Shown: in pieces, positions 7,286-16,840 of the stretch
How positions within the stretch are numbered: the first letter of the stretch is position 1
Layout: every line of letters starts with the position of its first letter
Source of the DNA: Pedobacter steynii
GTDB lineage: Bacteria > Bacteroidota > Bacteroidia > Sphingobacteriales > Sphingobacteriaceae
Direction of reading: 5' to 3'
DNA length: 64,000 nucleotides
Assembly: GCF_001721645.1 (NCBI RefSeq)
Contig: NZ_CP017141.1
Coordinates: 1,240,001-1,304,000 of the forward strand
Translations under genes and position numbers: made by a program
Notes under the pieces: generated by a model
Told to the model about the DNA's origin: nothing
The model's database searches: none
Seen by the model: only the letters and a program-made list of their open reading frames with translations

Positions 7286-8824
7286 ATGCTGGTAAAAACT
7301 TATGGAAGCGCTGTTTTTGGTGTAGACGCCCTAACCATCACCATTGAAGTAAGTATTGGTGGAGGGAACAAATACCATATCGTTGGCCTTCCGGACAATG
7401 CCATAAAAGAAAGCCTGCGAAGAATAGAGAGTGCGATTCAATCTGCCGGACTTAAAATGCCGCGGCAAAAAATCGTAATTAACCTGGCCCCTGCAGACAT
7501 CCGAAAAGAAGGATCGGCATACGATCTCCCAATTGCCATAGCCATCCTCGCGGCTTCAGGGCAGATCGAGAGTCTTGAAACAGCAGAGTACTTCATTATG
7601 GGAGAACTCTCTTTAGACGGCGGGTTACAGCCAATCAAAGGGGCATTACCCATTGCAATACAGGCTAAAGCTGCAAAATTTAAAGGTTTTATCCTCCCTA
7701 AAGATAATTCCAGAGAAGCCGCCATCGTTAGCGGGCTAATGGTATACGGCATGTCAAACCTGGCTGAAGTGGTTGCCTTTTTTAATGGGGGAGAAAAACC
7801 TGAACAGGTATTGGTTAATTCTAATGAAGTCTTTCTTCAGCAACCCGGCACTTATGAATATGATTTTGCAGATGTAAAAGGACAGGAAAATATTAAACGT
7901 GCATTGGAAATTGCAGCAGCCGGAGGTCATAATCTCATTTTGATTGGCCCTCCTGGAGCTGGAAAAACAATGCTGGCCAAGAGACTCCCTACAATTCTCC
8001 CTCCTTTAAGCCTACAGGAAGCTCTGGAAACGACTAAAATACATTCGGTAGCCGGAAAGCTCAATGCCCTGGATGCGCTCATGACAGAGCGGCCTTATCG
8101 ATGTCCTCACCATACAATTTCAGATATGGCACTGGTGGGAGGAGGGGCTCATCCTCAACCCGGAGAGATTTCACTGGCACATAATGGCGTGCTTTTTCTG
8201 GATGAACTTCCAGAATTTAAAAGAAGTGTGTTGGAGGTAATGCGCCAACCCCTGGAAGATCGCAATATCGTGATTTCGCGTGCCCGGTTAAGTGTAGCCT
8301 ATCCCGCCAGTTTTATGTTGATCGCCTCCATGAATCCCTGCCCTTGTGGTTTTTATAACCACCCCGAGAAAGAATGCATCTGCGGTCCGGGAATGGTACA
8401 AAAATATTTAAGCAAAGTTTCCGGCCCGCTACTAGACAGGATAGACCTTCATGTTGAAGTAACACCTGTTCATTTCAATGAGCTTTCTTCTCCTGTAATA
8501 GCAGAAAAGAGCATTACCATCAGACAGCGGGTAATCGCCGCCAGAACCATTCAGGCAATTAGGTTTCAGGATCGGACCGAACTACATTGTAACGCGCAAA
8601 TGAGTCCAAATATGGTCCGTAAGATCTGTAGTATCAACAAACAGGGGCAAGAGTTAATTAAGAAGGCCATGGAAAGACTAGGGCTGTCCGCAAGGGCTTA
8701 TGATCGCATCTTAAAAGTCGCAAGAACAATCGCCGATCTGGCAGAAAGCACGGATATTGAACCTGAACATCTTGCTGAGGCCATCCATTACCGCAGCCTG
8801 GACCGCGACAACTGGGCTTCATGA
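7286..8824 (+). CDS. YifB/ComM family Mg-chelatase-like AAA+ ATPase
   Basis: A 512-aa protein of the YifB family. The Gram-negative homologue ComM is a hexameric helicase that promotes branch migration during natural transformation; the role in Bacteroidota is inferred. The N-terminal Lon-like/S5-fold domain (about 1-170) is followed by the Mg_chelatase AAA+ core with Walker A GPPGAGKTMLA (about 222-232), LFLDELPEF as Walker B and an MNPCPCGF segment. A cysteine pair in EKECICG makes a likely zinc site. The C-terminal Mg_chelatase_C domain ends with AEAIHYRSLDR. The start is taken as the ATG at 7286; a TTG two codons upstream is possible. The stop lies 1 bp from the convergent gene at 8826. 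Confidence 0.93.
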   Translation: MLVKTYGSAVFGVDALTITIEVSIGGGNKYHIVGLPDNAIKESLRRIESAIQSAGLKMPRQKIVINLAPADIRKEGSAYDLPIAIAILAASGQIESLETAEYFIMGELSLDGGLQPIKGALPIAIQAKAAKFKGFILPKDNSREAAIVSGLMVYGMSNLAEVVAFFNGGEKPEQVLVNSNEVFLQQPGTYEYDFADVKGQENIKRALEIAAAGGHNLILIGPPGAGKTMLAKRLPTILPPLSLQEALETTKIHSVAGKLNALDALMTERPYRCPHHTISDMALVGGGAHPQPGEISLAHNGVLFLDELPEFKRSVLEVMRQPLEDRNIVISRARLSVAYPASFMLIASMNPCPCGFYNHPEKECICGPGMVQKYLSKVSGPLLDRIDLHVEVTPVHFNELSSPVIAEKSITIRQRVIAARTIQAIRFQDRTELHCNAQMSPNMVRKICSINKQGQELIKKAMERLGLSARAYDRILKVARTIADLAESTDIEPEHLAEAIHYRSLDRDNWAS

Positions 8825-8825
8825 C

Positions 8826-9074
8826 TTATTCCTCTTCGTCCTCTTCTTCTTCAGGCTGATAAGCTAATATTGCCTTACCAATGTTGTTAATCTCCTCATC
8901 TACTTCGAAGAGTGGAAGCGCTGTTTCAGGATCAAGCTTCAACCATTGCAGGTCAGTATCTTTTTGGATATGAGTATATTCTTTACCTTCTTTAAAAATC
9001 ACATACGTATCGTTTCCTTCCGGAAAAACAGCGTAACTTATATTTTCTATTTGAATGTCAAATGGCTCTTGCAT
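8826..9074 (-). CDS. Small conserved acidic protein of unknown function
   Basis: An 82-aa cytosolic protein without a recognised domain. It has a short beta-rich N-terminal part (IQIENISYAVFPEG, TYVIFKEGKEYTHIQ) and ends in an unbroken acidic tail EEEEDEEE. The central segment LPLFEVDEEINNIGKAILAY looks like a surface helix. Similar short proteins are common in Bacteroidota as hypotheticals (recollection, not checked). It is convergent with yifB with 1 bp between stops, and 34 bp separate it from the COG3014 gene upstream on the same strand, so it may be the last gene of that operon. Confidence 0.65.
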   Translation of the reverse strand: MQEPFDIQIENISYAVFPEGNDTYVIFKEGKEYTHIQKDTDLQWLKLDPETALPLFEVDEEINNIGKAILAYQPEEEEDEEE

Positions 9075-9108
9075 TTCTATTTATGGTATGGTTAATCAAT
9101 TAAGGGGT

Positions 9109-10545
9109 TTAGCGTAAAGTTGAATAGTTATAAAATTGCAACTTCCCAGTCCCGGTTACTGTTATTGTTTTTGTTTCATTACTTCCATTTGCTCCCTTTA
9201 GATTAAGCGTAATGGTATTTTCGCCCTTTTGAAGAGGAATCCTGCTGTAACTGATATTTGCCGGCAAAGATTGCCAGTTTCTGGTATCTGCTTTTTCTGA
9301 GATCAGACTATAGAGTTGCACCCCCAAGCCAAGACCTTCCAGGAGTGAATTGTCTTTTCCATTCTTCCCTGTACCTTTTGCACTCTCTCTCAGAACATAT
9401 TCAGCAGCTTTCTTTACCGCCAGGCGCGTTAGTACTTTACTCATTTCTTTGAGAAAACGCTGATCAAGTGTTTTAAAGGCGAGTTCATTAATGTCCTCTG
9501 CCTTCTCAAAATTCATGGTACTCACTCCATTGCTTAAGGTAGCATTAGTATAAAACGGCGGTCGTGCCACATATTTCGGATAGGTTGCTCTTAAGCTCTG
9601 GATAGAGCTTGCGTTGAAATCACTGCCATTGCCATAACTGTTATTAAAAGGAATAACAATTGTTCCGCCTACATTCGTGAAAAACAAACCTCCATCACTT
9701 CCTTTAATCAGAGAAAAGAAAAATTCTTCCTGTTGCTTAACAGGCGCCAGGCCATTTTCCCAAAAGAAAATCAGTTCCCCTCCGTCCGAAGCTTTTTCCC
9801 TGGTATACTTCAGGTTAAATAAACCCTCAAACCGCTGGAGTTCTGAGGTGAAACCCATCCCTTCTGCTGTTCTCAGCACGTCTTTTTTTAAGCCCTCCGG
9901 CATCGGCGTCCCATAATAAGTCTGGTCTTTACTGTTCAGGTAAACTTCCGCCGCATTACGATATGCAATAAAAGCATTATTTATATCTCCATCATGTTCA
10001 TAGATTAATCCCTGTAACATCAACGAAAAAGCATCTTTGGAATATCGGTTCTCTTTATTATTAAACTTGTCACCTTGCTCCTGAGACTGTAAAGTAATTC
10101 TTCTTGCTTCTACAATTGCATCTTCTGTTCGGTTTAAGTAAACGTAATTCAGAGCCTTATAATAGTGGATCATGAACTTTTCAAAATCTTCGCCCTTGTA
10201 AACCTGGTTCATCGGGTTCACCAGTGTTCCAACTACCGCATCCATCGTACCTCCCATTCCATTTTCAAGGAGTTGATCCGCCTCGTTAAAGTATCGGTTA
10301 CTATTTTCGTAATCCCCTATAAGGTGGCTGGTTTTTCCTTTTTCCATTAAGAAAAGTAGCTTATTTCTTGGCTTTTTCAATAGGCTGTTTTTATCCAGTT
10401 CTTTAATAGCCTCAGTATAGTTACCACTGGAAACTTGTTTGTAATATGGTCCAATCATGTCATTATAACTGGAACAGCTAAAAAGAAAGAGCATCAACCC
10501 CAAAAGAAGTGATGCTCTGAAAGTATGCTTACTCGTATTAACCAT
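9109..10545 (-). CDS. COG3014 family lipoprotein with TPR-like repeats
   Basis: A 478-aa envelope lipoprotein of the uncharacterised COG3014 family. I start at the ATG at 10545, which gives a proper lipoprotein signal (LMLFLFSC, Cys near residue 24); a longer frame upstream lacks a signal at the right place. The helical first half resembles tetratricopeptide repeats (SGNYTEAIKELDKN, GDYENSNRYFNEAD, IHYYKALNYVYLNRTEDAIVEARRI). The second half has beta-rich regions, including GENTITLNLKG, near the C-terminus. It lies 25 bp after an LpoB-like gene, matching COG3014/LpoB neighbourhoods known in proteobacteria. A scaffold role in peptidoglycan synthesis is inference from that context. Confidence 0.83.
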   Translation of the reverse strand: MVNTSKHTFRASLLLGLMLFLFSCSSYNDMIGPYYKQVSSGNYTEAIKELDKNSLLKKPRNKLLFLMEKGKTSHLIGDYENSNRYFNEADQLLENGMGGTMDAVVGTLVNPMNQVYKGEDFEKFMIHYYKALNYVYLNRTEDAIVEARRITLQSQEQGDKFNNKENRYSKDAFSLMLQGLIYEHDGDINNAFIAYRNAAEVYLNSKDQTYYGTPMPEGLKKDVLRTAEGMGFTSELQRFEGLFNLKYTREKASDGGELIFFWENGLAPVKQQEEFFFSLIKGSDGGLFFTNVGGTIVIPFNNSYGNGSDFNASSIQSLRATYPKYVARPPFYTNATLSNGVSTMNFEKAEDINELAFKTLDQRFLKEMSKVLTRLAVKKAAEYVLRESAKGTGKNGKDNSLLEGLGLGVQLYSLISEKADTRNWQSLPANISYSRIPLQKGENTITLNLKGANGSNETKTITVTGTGKLQFYNYSTLR

Positions 10546-10570
10546 ATTACATTTAGTCTGTAAAATCAGC

Positions 10571-11167
10571 CTAATTTTTAACGTATTTAGCAATTTTCTT
10601 ATCTCCTATCCAAACGACTTCATTAGTTTGAATATTGGTCAACTCCAGATTCACCTGATAATAAACCACTTTTTTTCTTTTATGAGAATCTACGATCGAA
10701 TTAATTGATCCCTGAAGAATATAGTCAGCACCATTCTCCAAACCGAATTTTTTCATAGTAGATACCGTTGCATTGTCCTGCTGATCTGCTTTCTCTGCCC
10801 TCAATTCTTCTCTCTTTTTACCTCCCTGTACCAACCTCACACGATCACTTTGGATAAAAGATTGTTCTACATCTTTAACAAAGGTCTCTGCGTCAATATG
10901 CTCATGGCTTTTATTGTTCACCGCTCCAACTACGACAACAGGTTTCTTCCCTTGTTTACCTTCCAAATGATTGGGTAACCATTTTCCTCCCAGAATATTC
11001 TGAGTCATTTCCTGCGCCACAAGTCTTGAATCTGTATTATTCCAATTTCCACTAACATCAATCGCTTCATCAGTATTTACACGCGTAACTTGTCTGGAGC
11101 ACGAGCTGATGACCATCATTCCGGAAACGGCAATAGCCGCAATGGTTATTATTTTTTTAAACTGCAT
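10571..11167 (-). CDS. LpoB-like penicillin-binding protein activator lipoprotein
   Basis: A 198-aa lipoprotein of the LpoB family. In E. coli LpoB spans the periplasm from the outer membrane and activates the peptidoglycan synthase PBP1B. I start at the ATG at 11167; the lipobox is ISSC (Cys near residue 23). The family fold follows: GNWNNTDSRLVAQEMTQ, PVVVVGAVNNKSHEHID, DVEQSFIQSDRVRLV, and ENGADYILQGSINSIVD, ending in a beta strand VVWIGDKKIAKYVK. It is the middle of a three-gene minus-strand run with a Tyr/Gly-rich secreted protein upstream and COG3014 downstream. The matching synthase is unknown; the GT51 protein at 28823 lacks a transpeptidase domain, so it is not an obvious PBP1B-type partner. 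Confidence 0.83.
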   Translation of the reverse strand: MQFKKIITIAAIAVSGMMVISSCSRQVTRVNTDEAIDVSGNWNNTDSRLVAQEMTQNILGGKWLPNHLEGKQGKKPVVVVGAVNNKSHEHIDAETFVKDVEQSFIQSDRVRLVQGGKKREELRAEKADQQDNATVSTMKKFGLENGADYILQGSINSIVDSHKRKKVVYYQVNLELTNIQTNEVVWIGDKKIAKYVKN

Positions 11168-11199
11168 ATTTCTTAATATATAAATTTCTAATGTTGTTT

Positions 11200-11589
11200 T
11201 TACCAGCGGTTCCAGTGCCTGTGATATCCCCAATTGCCATAGCCATAGTTGCCATAATTACTATATCCTAATCCCAAAGAAAACCCAACAGGAGAATAAT
11301 AAGAGTTCCCATAATAATAAGGGCTATACCAGCTATTGTCATAATTCCACTGCCTGCGTAATTTACGACGCTCTTCCCTTTCAGTATACCAATCATAAGC
11401 TTTATAGGTATTCTGAACAGTAGTGCCCTGATTACGGGTCAAAGAATCAGCCAATTCTATATACTTAGCCCTGCTTTCCTGATATCTGGGATTCTGGTCC
11501 TCAACCAAACCCGGATTTTGTGCATAACCAATCGTCGAATAAACTAGACTTGCGATGCAACTTGCAACAATAATCAAATTCCGTTTCAT
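11200..11589 (-). CDS. Secreted Tyr/Gly/Asn-rich protein of unknown function
   Basis: A 129-aa protein with a Sec signal peptide (residues 1-23, ending IGYAQ). A short helical, charged part (about 30-85, with YTEREERRKLRRQWNYD) leads into a low-complexity tail of about 40 residues dominated by Tyr, Gly, Asn and Trp (for example YSNYGNYGYGNWGYHRHW). Such tails are common on small cell-envelope proteins, but no function can be read from it. It is the promoter-proximal gene of the run leading into the LpoB-like and COG3014 genes, 32 bp apart. Two TAnnTTTG motifs lie 66-95 bp upstream of its ATG. Confidence 0.7.
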   Translation of the reverse strand: MKRNLIIVASCIASLVYSTIGYAQNPGLVEDQNPRYQESRAKYIELADSLTRNQGTTVQNTYKAYDWYTEREERRKLRRQWNYDNSWYSPYYYGNSYYSPVGFSLGLGYSNYGNYGYGNWGYHRHWNRW

Positions 11590-11654
11590 CTGTATATATT
11601 TTATTTTATCTGTCAGATGGATCTTACATAATCTATGCCATATTTAACTAAAAG

Positions 11655-11684
11655 CAAAATTACCCGATTTCTAATGCAAAGATA
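11655..11684 (-). promoter_or_regulatory. Two candidate -7 elements for the LpoB/COG3014 operon
   Basis: On the minus strand TATCTTTG (11677-11684) and TAATTTTG (11655-11662) both match TAnnTTTG, 22 bp apart, upstream of the ATG at 11589. Either or both could be used. Neither has a well-spaced -33 TTG. Confidence 0.4.
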
Positions 11685-11732
11685 TGACGTATCGGTTTTA
11701 TATCTGCCATTTTAAAGTTAAAAAATGTTAAA

Positions 11733-12317
11733 TCAATTCTCCTTTAATTTCTTGATAAAGTCAATAAATCTGGCGCTTGCATAGTTTGCTGCCCCTGACT
11801 CATGATAAGAAATACGACCTTCCTTATCAAAGACAACAGTTGTAGGCAGTGATCCTGAAAACAGATAGTCAGGAATACTACTGGCTGCAGTATATACCGG
11901 AAGCTGGTAACCTTTTCTATCCATATACTTTTGCGCCTTTGCAAAATCATTATCTGCATCTACCAAAATAAAAACGACTTCCTTATCATCCTTAAATTGT
12001 TCAAACAGCTTATTCACGGAGGGCATCTCAGCCAGACATGGGGGGCACCAGGTGGCCCAAAAATTCAGGAACACGACTTTCCCTTTTAAATCGCCAAGAT
12101 CGATCTCCTTTCCCGAACTATTTTTAAAGAGAATTCCACTGAGCCCATCAACCGGAACTTTTATATCCGGCTTCTCTGTCATATCGGGCTTAAAAAGACC
12201 GATTCCCATGAGTCCCTGAAGCATAAATCCTTTCGCTGAAGGAACAAAAAGAACGATCAGGATCAAAATCACAAACAGGCCGTTAACTACATTACTCTTT
12301 TTGAACATCTTTCTCAT
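11733..12317 (-). CDS. TlpA-like membrane-anchored thioredoxin
   Basis: A 194-aa periplasmic thiol-disulfide oxidoreductase of the TlpA/ResA type, which reduces or delivers electrons to apo-cytochromes and other periplasmic thiols. A single N-terminal transmembrane anchor (NGLFVILILIVLFVP) precedes the thioredoxin fold. The redox motif is WCPPC within FWATWCPPCLAEMPS, the cis-Pro region is SLPTTVVFDKEG, and the AhpC-TSA-like NLKGKVVFLNFWA strand precedes the active site. The ATG at 12317 is chosen; 12308 is an alternative and the longer frame begins with TTG. The gene is divergent from the S9A peptidase, 87 bp away, and lies 143 bp from the next minus-strand gene. Confidence 0.87.
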   Translation of the reverse strand: MRKMFKKSNVVNGLFVILILIVLFVPSAKGFMLQGLMGIGLFKPDMTEKPDIKVPVDGLSGILFKNSSGKEIDLGDLKGKVVFLNFWATWCPPCLAEMPSVNKLFEQFKDDKEVVFILVDADNDFAKAQKYMDRKGYQLPVYTAASSIPDYLFSGSLPTTVVFDKEGRISYHESGAANYASARFIDFIKKLKEN

Positions 12318-12404
12318 TTCGATAAAAATTTTACACAGCAGGTGGCGCAAATTAAAGAATAAATTCTAATTTGCAGAATAACAACTTATTACCTTGACTA
12401 GCGT

Positions 12405-14555
12405 ATGATAAAAAAAACTATTCCCGGATTATTGCTGCTTGGTGTAGCTTTGTCCTGTACTAACAAAACCAACAAAATGGAACCCTATAAATGGCCTGCT
12501 GCGACACCGCCTGTCGCAGAAATAAAACCTTTCATCAGAACCCTTCATGGGGATACTGTAACCGATAATTATTATTGGATGATCGACTACTTCAAGAAAG
12601 GAAAAGACAGCACAAAAGTAGTAGACTATCTGACCGCAGAAAATAAATATCTGGATACCATGATGAGTGGAACCAAAACCCTGCAGGAAAATTTATTCAA
12701 AGAACTTAAGGGCAGAATCAAAGAAAAAGACGAATCTGTTCCTGTTTTTAAAAACGGATATTACTATTATACCAGAACAGAAGAGGGCAAACAATACTCC
12801 AAATACTGTAGAAAAAAAAGCACACTTGAGGGGAAAGAGGAAATATTACTCGACATGGATGAGCAGGCAAAAGGACTTCCATATTATCAGGCTAGCGGTT
12901 TTTCCATTAGTCCAGACAATAAAATGATGGCTTTTGGGGTAGATAAAATATCCAGACGTCAGTATGTAATTCATATCAAAAATCTGGAAACCGGCGAGAT
13001 CATTAAAGATGCAATTCCAAATACTCAGGGAGATCCGGTTTGGGCAGCAGACAATAAAACGATCTTCTATACTTCTAAGAATGAGGTTACCCTTCTAAGT
13101 GAGAAAATAAAGAAACACCTGTTGAATAGTGATGCGAAACAAGATGCGACAGTCTATGAAGAAAAAGATAAATCAAACTATATTGGGGTCGGAAAATCCA
13201 AATCTGGAAAATATATCTTTATCTATTCTAATGCTACCCTTTCCAATGAAATTAAGATGTTGGATGCCAATAATCCGGATCAACCCTTTAGATCTTTCCA
13301 GCCAAGGCAAAAAGAAATGTTATATGAGGTAATTCCCCTGGATGACAAATTTTTAATCCTCACCAATTGGAATGCAAAGAATTTTCGTCTGATGGAGTGC
13401 CCTCTGGACAAGACCGGCAGGGAAAATTGGAAAGAAGTGATCCCTCATCGTAAGGATGTTTTACTGGAAGAGGTTGACGAGTTCAAGACACATGTTGTCA
13501 TTACAGAGCGTAAAAATGGACTTACCCAGCTCCGTGTTCGTGCATTAGCTGGAGCAGAGCATAACATTGCCTTTGAGGAGCCGACCTATACTGCAATGGT
13601 TGGATCTAATCCTGATTATGATAGTAAAACGCTTCGTTATATTTACACTTCACTAACCACCCCTTCTTCTACATATGATTACAATATGGATACGAAGGCA
13701 AAAAAATTAATGAAACAACAAGAGGTTGTTGGCGGATACAATAAGGAAGATTATGTGTCTGAAAGACTTTACGCAACCGCAAAAGACGGAACCAAGGTGC
13801 CCATCTCACTTGTTTACAAAAAAGACCTTAAAAAAGATGGAAAAACTCCCCTGCTTTTATATGCCTACGGTTCTTATGGTTCCAGTACTGACCCTGCTTT
13901 CAACAGCAGTAGGCTAAGTCTTTTAGACCGTGGGTTCGTGTATGCAATTGCTCATATTCGTGGAGGCCAGGAAATGGGTCGCCAATGGTATGAAGATGGA
14001 AAACTCATGAAAAAGATGAATACTTTTACTGACTTTATTGATTGCGGGCAATACCTGATAGATCAGAAATTTACAGGAAAAGAACACTTATATGCTCAGG
14101 GTGGAAGCGCGGGAGGCCTATTAATGGGCGCAATTATAAATCTTGCTCCGGATATGTGGCATGGAGTTATTGCTCAAGTTCCTTTTGTGGATGTCATCAA
14201 CACCATGCTGGATGAAAGCATTCCGCTAACTACAAATGAATTTGATGAGTGGGGAAATCCAAAACAAAAAGCCGCTTACGATTATATGAAGAGTTATTCT
14301 CCCTATGAAAACATAGAAAAGAAAGCTTACCCTAACATGTTGGTTACGACTGGCCTTCACGACAGTCAGGTTCAATATTTTGAACCAGCAAAATGGGTCG
14401 CCAAACTCAGAGCCACTAAAACGGATAAAAATATCCTGTTACTTAAAACAAATATGGATTTCGGTCATGGCGGAGCCTCAGGCCGGTTTGATTACCTCAA
14501 AGATATTGCCTTAAATTACTCCTTCCTGTTTGCATTGGAAGGAATCAACAAATAA
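12405..14555 (+). CDS. S9A family oligopeptidase (oligopeptidase B / prolyl oligopeptidase-like) lipoprotein
   Basis: A 716-aa serine peptidase of the prolyl oligopeptidase family, closest in pattern to oligopeptidase B (PtrB), which cuts short peptides after basic residues. The N-terminal lipobox-like LSC at residue 18 suggests a periplasmic, lipid-anchored form, which differs from cytosolic E. coli PtrB. A seven-bladed propeller spans about 70-430. The hydrolase domain has GGSAGG with nucleophile Ser568, Asp653 in GLHDSQ, and His688 in FGHGG. The segment AYGSYGSSTDPAFNSSRLSL is typical of the family. A strong hairpin follows the stop. Cleavage preference is not determinable from the sequence alone. 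Confidence 0.9.
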   Translation: MIKKTIPGLLLLGVALSCTNKTNKMEPYKWPAATPPVAEIKPFIRTLHGDTVTDNYYWMIDYFKKGKDSTKVVDYLTAENKYLDTMMSGTKTLQENLFKELKGRIKEKDESVPVFKNGYYYYTRTEEGKQYSKYCRKKSTLEGKEEILLDMDEQAKGLPYYQASGFSISPDNKMMAFGVDKISRRQYVIHIKNLETGEIIKDAIPNTQGDPVWAADNKTIFYTSKNEVTLLSEKIKKHLLNSDAKQDATVYEEKDKSNYIGVGKSKSGKYIFIYSNATLSNEIKMLDANNPDQPFRSFQPRQKEMLYEVIPLDDKFLILTNWNAKNFRLMECPLDKTGRENWKEVIPHRKDVLLEEVDEFKTHVVITERKNGLTQLRVRALAGAEHNIAFEEPTYTAMVGSNPDYDSKTLRYIYTSLTTPSSTYDYNMDTKAKKLMKQQEVVGGYNKEDYVSERLYATAKDGTKVPISLVYKKDLKKDGKTPLLLYAYGSYGSSTDPAFNSSRLSLLDRGFVYAIAHIRGGQEMGRQWYEDGKLMKKMNTFTDFIDCGQYLIDQKFTGKEHLYAQGGSAGGLLMGAIINLAPDMWHGVIAQVPFVDVINTMLDESIPLTTNEFDEWGNPKQKAAYDYMKSYSPYENIEKKAYPNMLVTTGLHDSQVQYFEPAKWVAKLRATKTDKNILLLKTNMDFGHGGASGRFDYLKDIALNYSFLFALEGINK

Positions 14556-14556
14556 A

Positions 14557-14598
14557 AAAAGCGGGGTATGTTTTGGATACATACCCCCGCTTCCTTTT
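14557..14598. terminator. Bidirectional terminator between the S9A peptidase and dcp
   Basis: An 11-bp stem with one bulged C (GCGGGGTATGT at 14561 pairing with a downstream copy ending at 14590), flanked by an A tract on the left and a T-rich stretch on the right. It can serve both convergent genes. Confidence 0.85.
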
Positions 14599-14613
14599 AG
14601 TTAAAAGTTCCTG

Positions 14614-16740
14614 TTAAAGTGCTTTATCCAGTCCCCGGTCTTTCAACAAATGTTTCATGTCGGGTTCTTTCCCTCTAAAAGCCTTGTAAAGATCCATTGG
14701 TTCTATTGTTCCTCCTTTTTCCAGGACATTCTTCCGGAAAGACTTAGCAACCGCAGGATCAAAGATATTTCCGGTTTCTTTAAACGCAGCAAAAGCATCA
14801 CTATCTAATACGGCAGACCATATATAGCTATAATAACCCGCCGAGTAACCAGAAGCAAAGATGTGCTGAAAATAGGTACTGCGATAACGTGGTGCAATTT
14901 GACGGATCAATCCGTATCTATTCATTTCTGCGGTTTCAAACTTTGTCGCGTTAATTTCTTTTCCCGCAGGAAGGGTATGAAACCCCATATCCAGTAAAGA
15001 AGCAGCAAGGTATTCAACGGTCTCGAAGCCCTGATTAAATTTTCCTGCATTCTTCATACGGGTGATTAATTCCTGGGGAACAATAACTCCTGTTTTGTAG
15101 TGCTTCGCATAAAACTGAAGAACTTCTGGCTCAAAAGCAAAGTGCTCCATTACCTGTGAAGGCAATTCGACAAAATCACGTGGAACTGATGTTCCCGCCA
15201 GACTTCTATATTTTACGTCGGACAACAATCCATGAAGCGCATGTCCCATTTCATGATAGAATGTCGTTACCTCATCTGCGGTAAATAAAGCTGGCTCATC
15301 TCCATTTGGACCCGAAAAATTGCAGACAATAGAAACCACGGGAGAAACACGTTTCCCATCCTGATAGGATTGAGTGGCATAAGAAGTCATCCATGCTCCC
15401 CCACGTTTAGAAGCGCGGGTAAAGAAATCCATATAAATAATCCCGATATGGGATCCGTCTGCTTCTTTTACCTGATAAGCCGTTACATCTTTATGATAAA
15501 CCGGGAGGTCTGCAAGGGCCTTGAAAGTAATACCATACAATTTATTCGCGACTTTAAAAAAACCATCCTGTACATTGTCCAGTTTAAAATATGGCCTTAA
15601 TTCTTCTGCATCATAATTATATCGTTCTTTTCTTATTTTATCCGCGTAATGGGACCAGTCCCAGGCTTCCAGTTTTTCATTTTTGCCTTCTTTATCCATC
15701 ATCGCCTGCATCTCTGCTGCTTCTTGCTTAGCCACCGGAAAGGCGGCGTCCCAAAGGCCATTTAAAAGATCATAGGCTTCTTTTGGAGATTTTGCCATGC
15801 TCTCTTCCAAAACAAAATCAGCGTGGCTGCTATAGCCTAAAAGGCTCGCTTTTTCTGCACGTAAAGCGACGATTCTTGAAATGATCTCTTTATTATCATT
15901 TACATCGTTGTTATTACCCCTGTTAATGTAAGCTTTATAGATCTTTTCTCTTAATACACGATTTTCTGAATATTGTAAAAATGGCATAACACTAGGTGTG
16001 CGCAGCGTGAAACGCCATTTGTTTGTTTTTCCAGATTGTTTTGCTGATTGGGCTGCTGCCGCTTTCACCGATTCAGGAAGGCCTGCAAGATCTTTTTCAT
16101 GATCAATGATCAGTTCGAAAGCATTAACTTCTGCAAGCAGGTGCTGTCCAAAGTTTAAAGTAAGTAGAGAAAACTCTTTATTAATTTCTCTCATTTTTAT
16201 TTGCTGTGCAGCATTTAGATTGGCCCCACTGCGAACAAAATTTTTATAGGTCTTCTCCAGCAAACGCTTTTGCTCTACATTGAGTTTCAATCCATCCCTT
16301 TTATCATATACCATTTTCACCCTTTTAAACAAATCTGGATTTAGATAAATATCGTCACTATGCCTGGATAATTCAGGTGCCATTTGTTTGGATATGGCTT
16401 CAAGCTCAGACGAAGTGTTTGCAGAACTCAGATTGAAAAATACGGCACTTACCCTATTGAGTAATTTCCCACTCTTTTCCAATGCTTCTATCGTATTTTC
16501 AAAAGTAGGGACAGAACGTTGTCTGTAAATTGTTGTCGTTGCCTGTTGTTGCTGCTTCATCCCTTCCTGAAATGCAGGGACAAAGTGCGCAGTGGTTATC
16601 TTATCAAATGGAGGTACTCCATAAGGCGTATCATACTCTTCCATAAATGGATTTGAGTTCTGGCCTTTTACCGTTTTTTCAGTAACCAGAAGCATTCCGC
16701 AGACTACGATCATCGATGGGATTCCTTTTTTTAATTTCAT
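14614..16740 (-). CDS. dcp: Peptidyl-dipeptidase Dcp, M3 family metallopeptidase (exported)
   Basis: A 708-aa zinc peptidase that removes C-terminal dipeptides from short peptides. A Sec signal peptide is visible (about residues 1-26, ending VKGQ), placing it in the periplasm, unlike cytosolic oligopeptidase A. The zinc site is HEMGH (496-500) within FYHEMGHALHGLLS; the third ligand Glu lies in ELPSQVMEHF about 27 residues later. The C-terminal segment FASGYSAGYYSYIWSAVLD is diagnostic for the M3A subfamily. It is convergent with the S9A oligopeptidase, and the two may process the same peptide pool (inference). A perfect 14-bp palindrome lies about 100 bp upstream of its start. Confidence 0.92.
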   Translation of the reverse strand: MKLKKGIPSMIVVCGMLLVTEKTVKGQNSNPFMEEYDTPYGVPPFDKITTAHFVPAFQEGMKQQQQATTTIYRQRSVPTFENTIEALEKSGKLLNRVSAVFFNLSSANTSSELEAISKQMAPELSRHSDDIYLNPDLFKRVKMVYDKRDGLKLNVEQKRLLEKTYKNFVRSGANLNAAQQIKMREINKEFSLLTLNFGQHLLAEVNAFELIIDHEKDLAGLPESVKAAAAQSAKQSGKTNKWRFTLRTPSVMPFLQYSENRVLREKIYKAYINRGNNNDVNDNKEIISRIVALRAEKASLLGYSSHADFVLEESMAKSPKEAYDLLNGLWDAAFPVAKQEAAEMQAMMDKEGKNEKLEAWDWSHYADKIRKERYNYDAEELRPYFKLDNVQDGFFKVANKLYGITFKALADLPVYHKDVTAYQVKEADGSHIGIIYMDFFTRASKRGGAWMTSYATQSYQDGKRVSPVVSIVCNFSGPNGDEPALFTADEVTTFYHEMGHALHGLLSDVKYRSLAGTSVPRDFVELPSQVMEHFAFEPEVLQFYAKHYKTGVIVPQELITRMKNAGKFNQGFETVEYLAASLLDMGFHTLPAGKEINATKFETAEMNRYGLIRQIAPRYRSTYFQHIFASGYSAGYYSYIWSAVLDSDAFAAFKETGNIFDPAVAKSFRKNVLEKGGTIEPMDLYKAFRGKEPDMKHLLKDRGLDKAL

Positions 16741-16840
16741 TTTGCAGATGAGTGATATTTCTTAATGCCAGGACCAGACTCTGCCTGAGCTGCCACAAAT
16801 ATAATTTTTTATCACAGGCAGTCTATTCATTAAAAGTATC

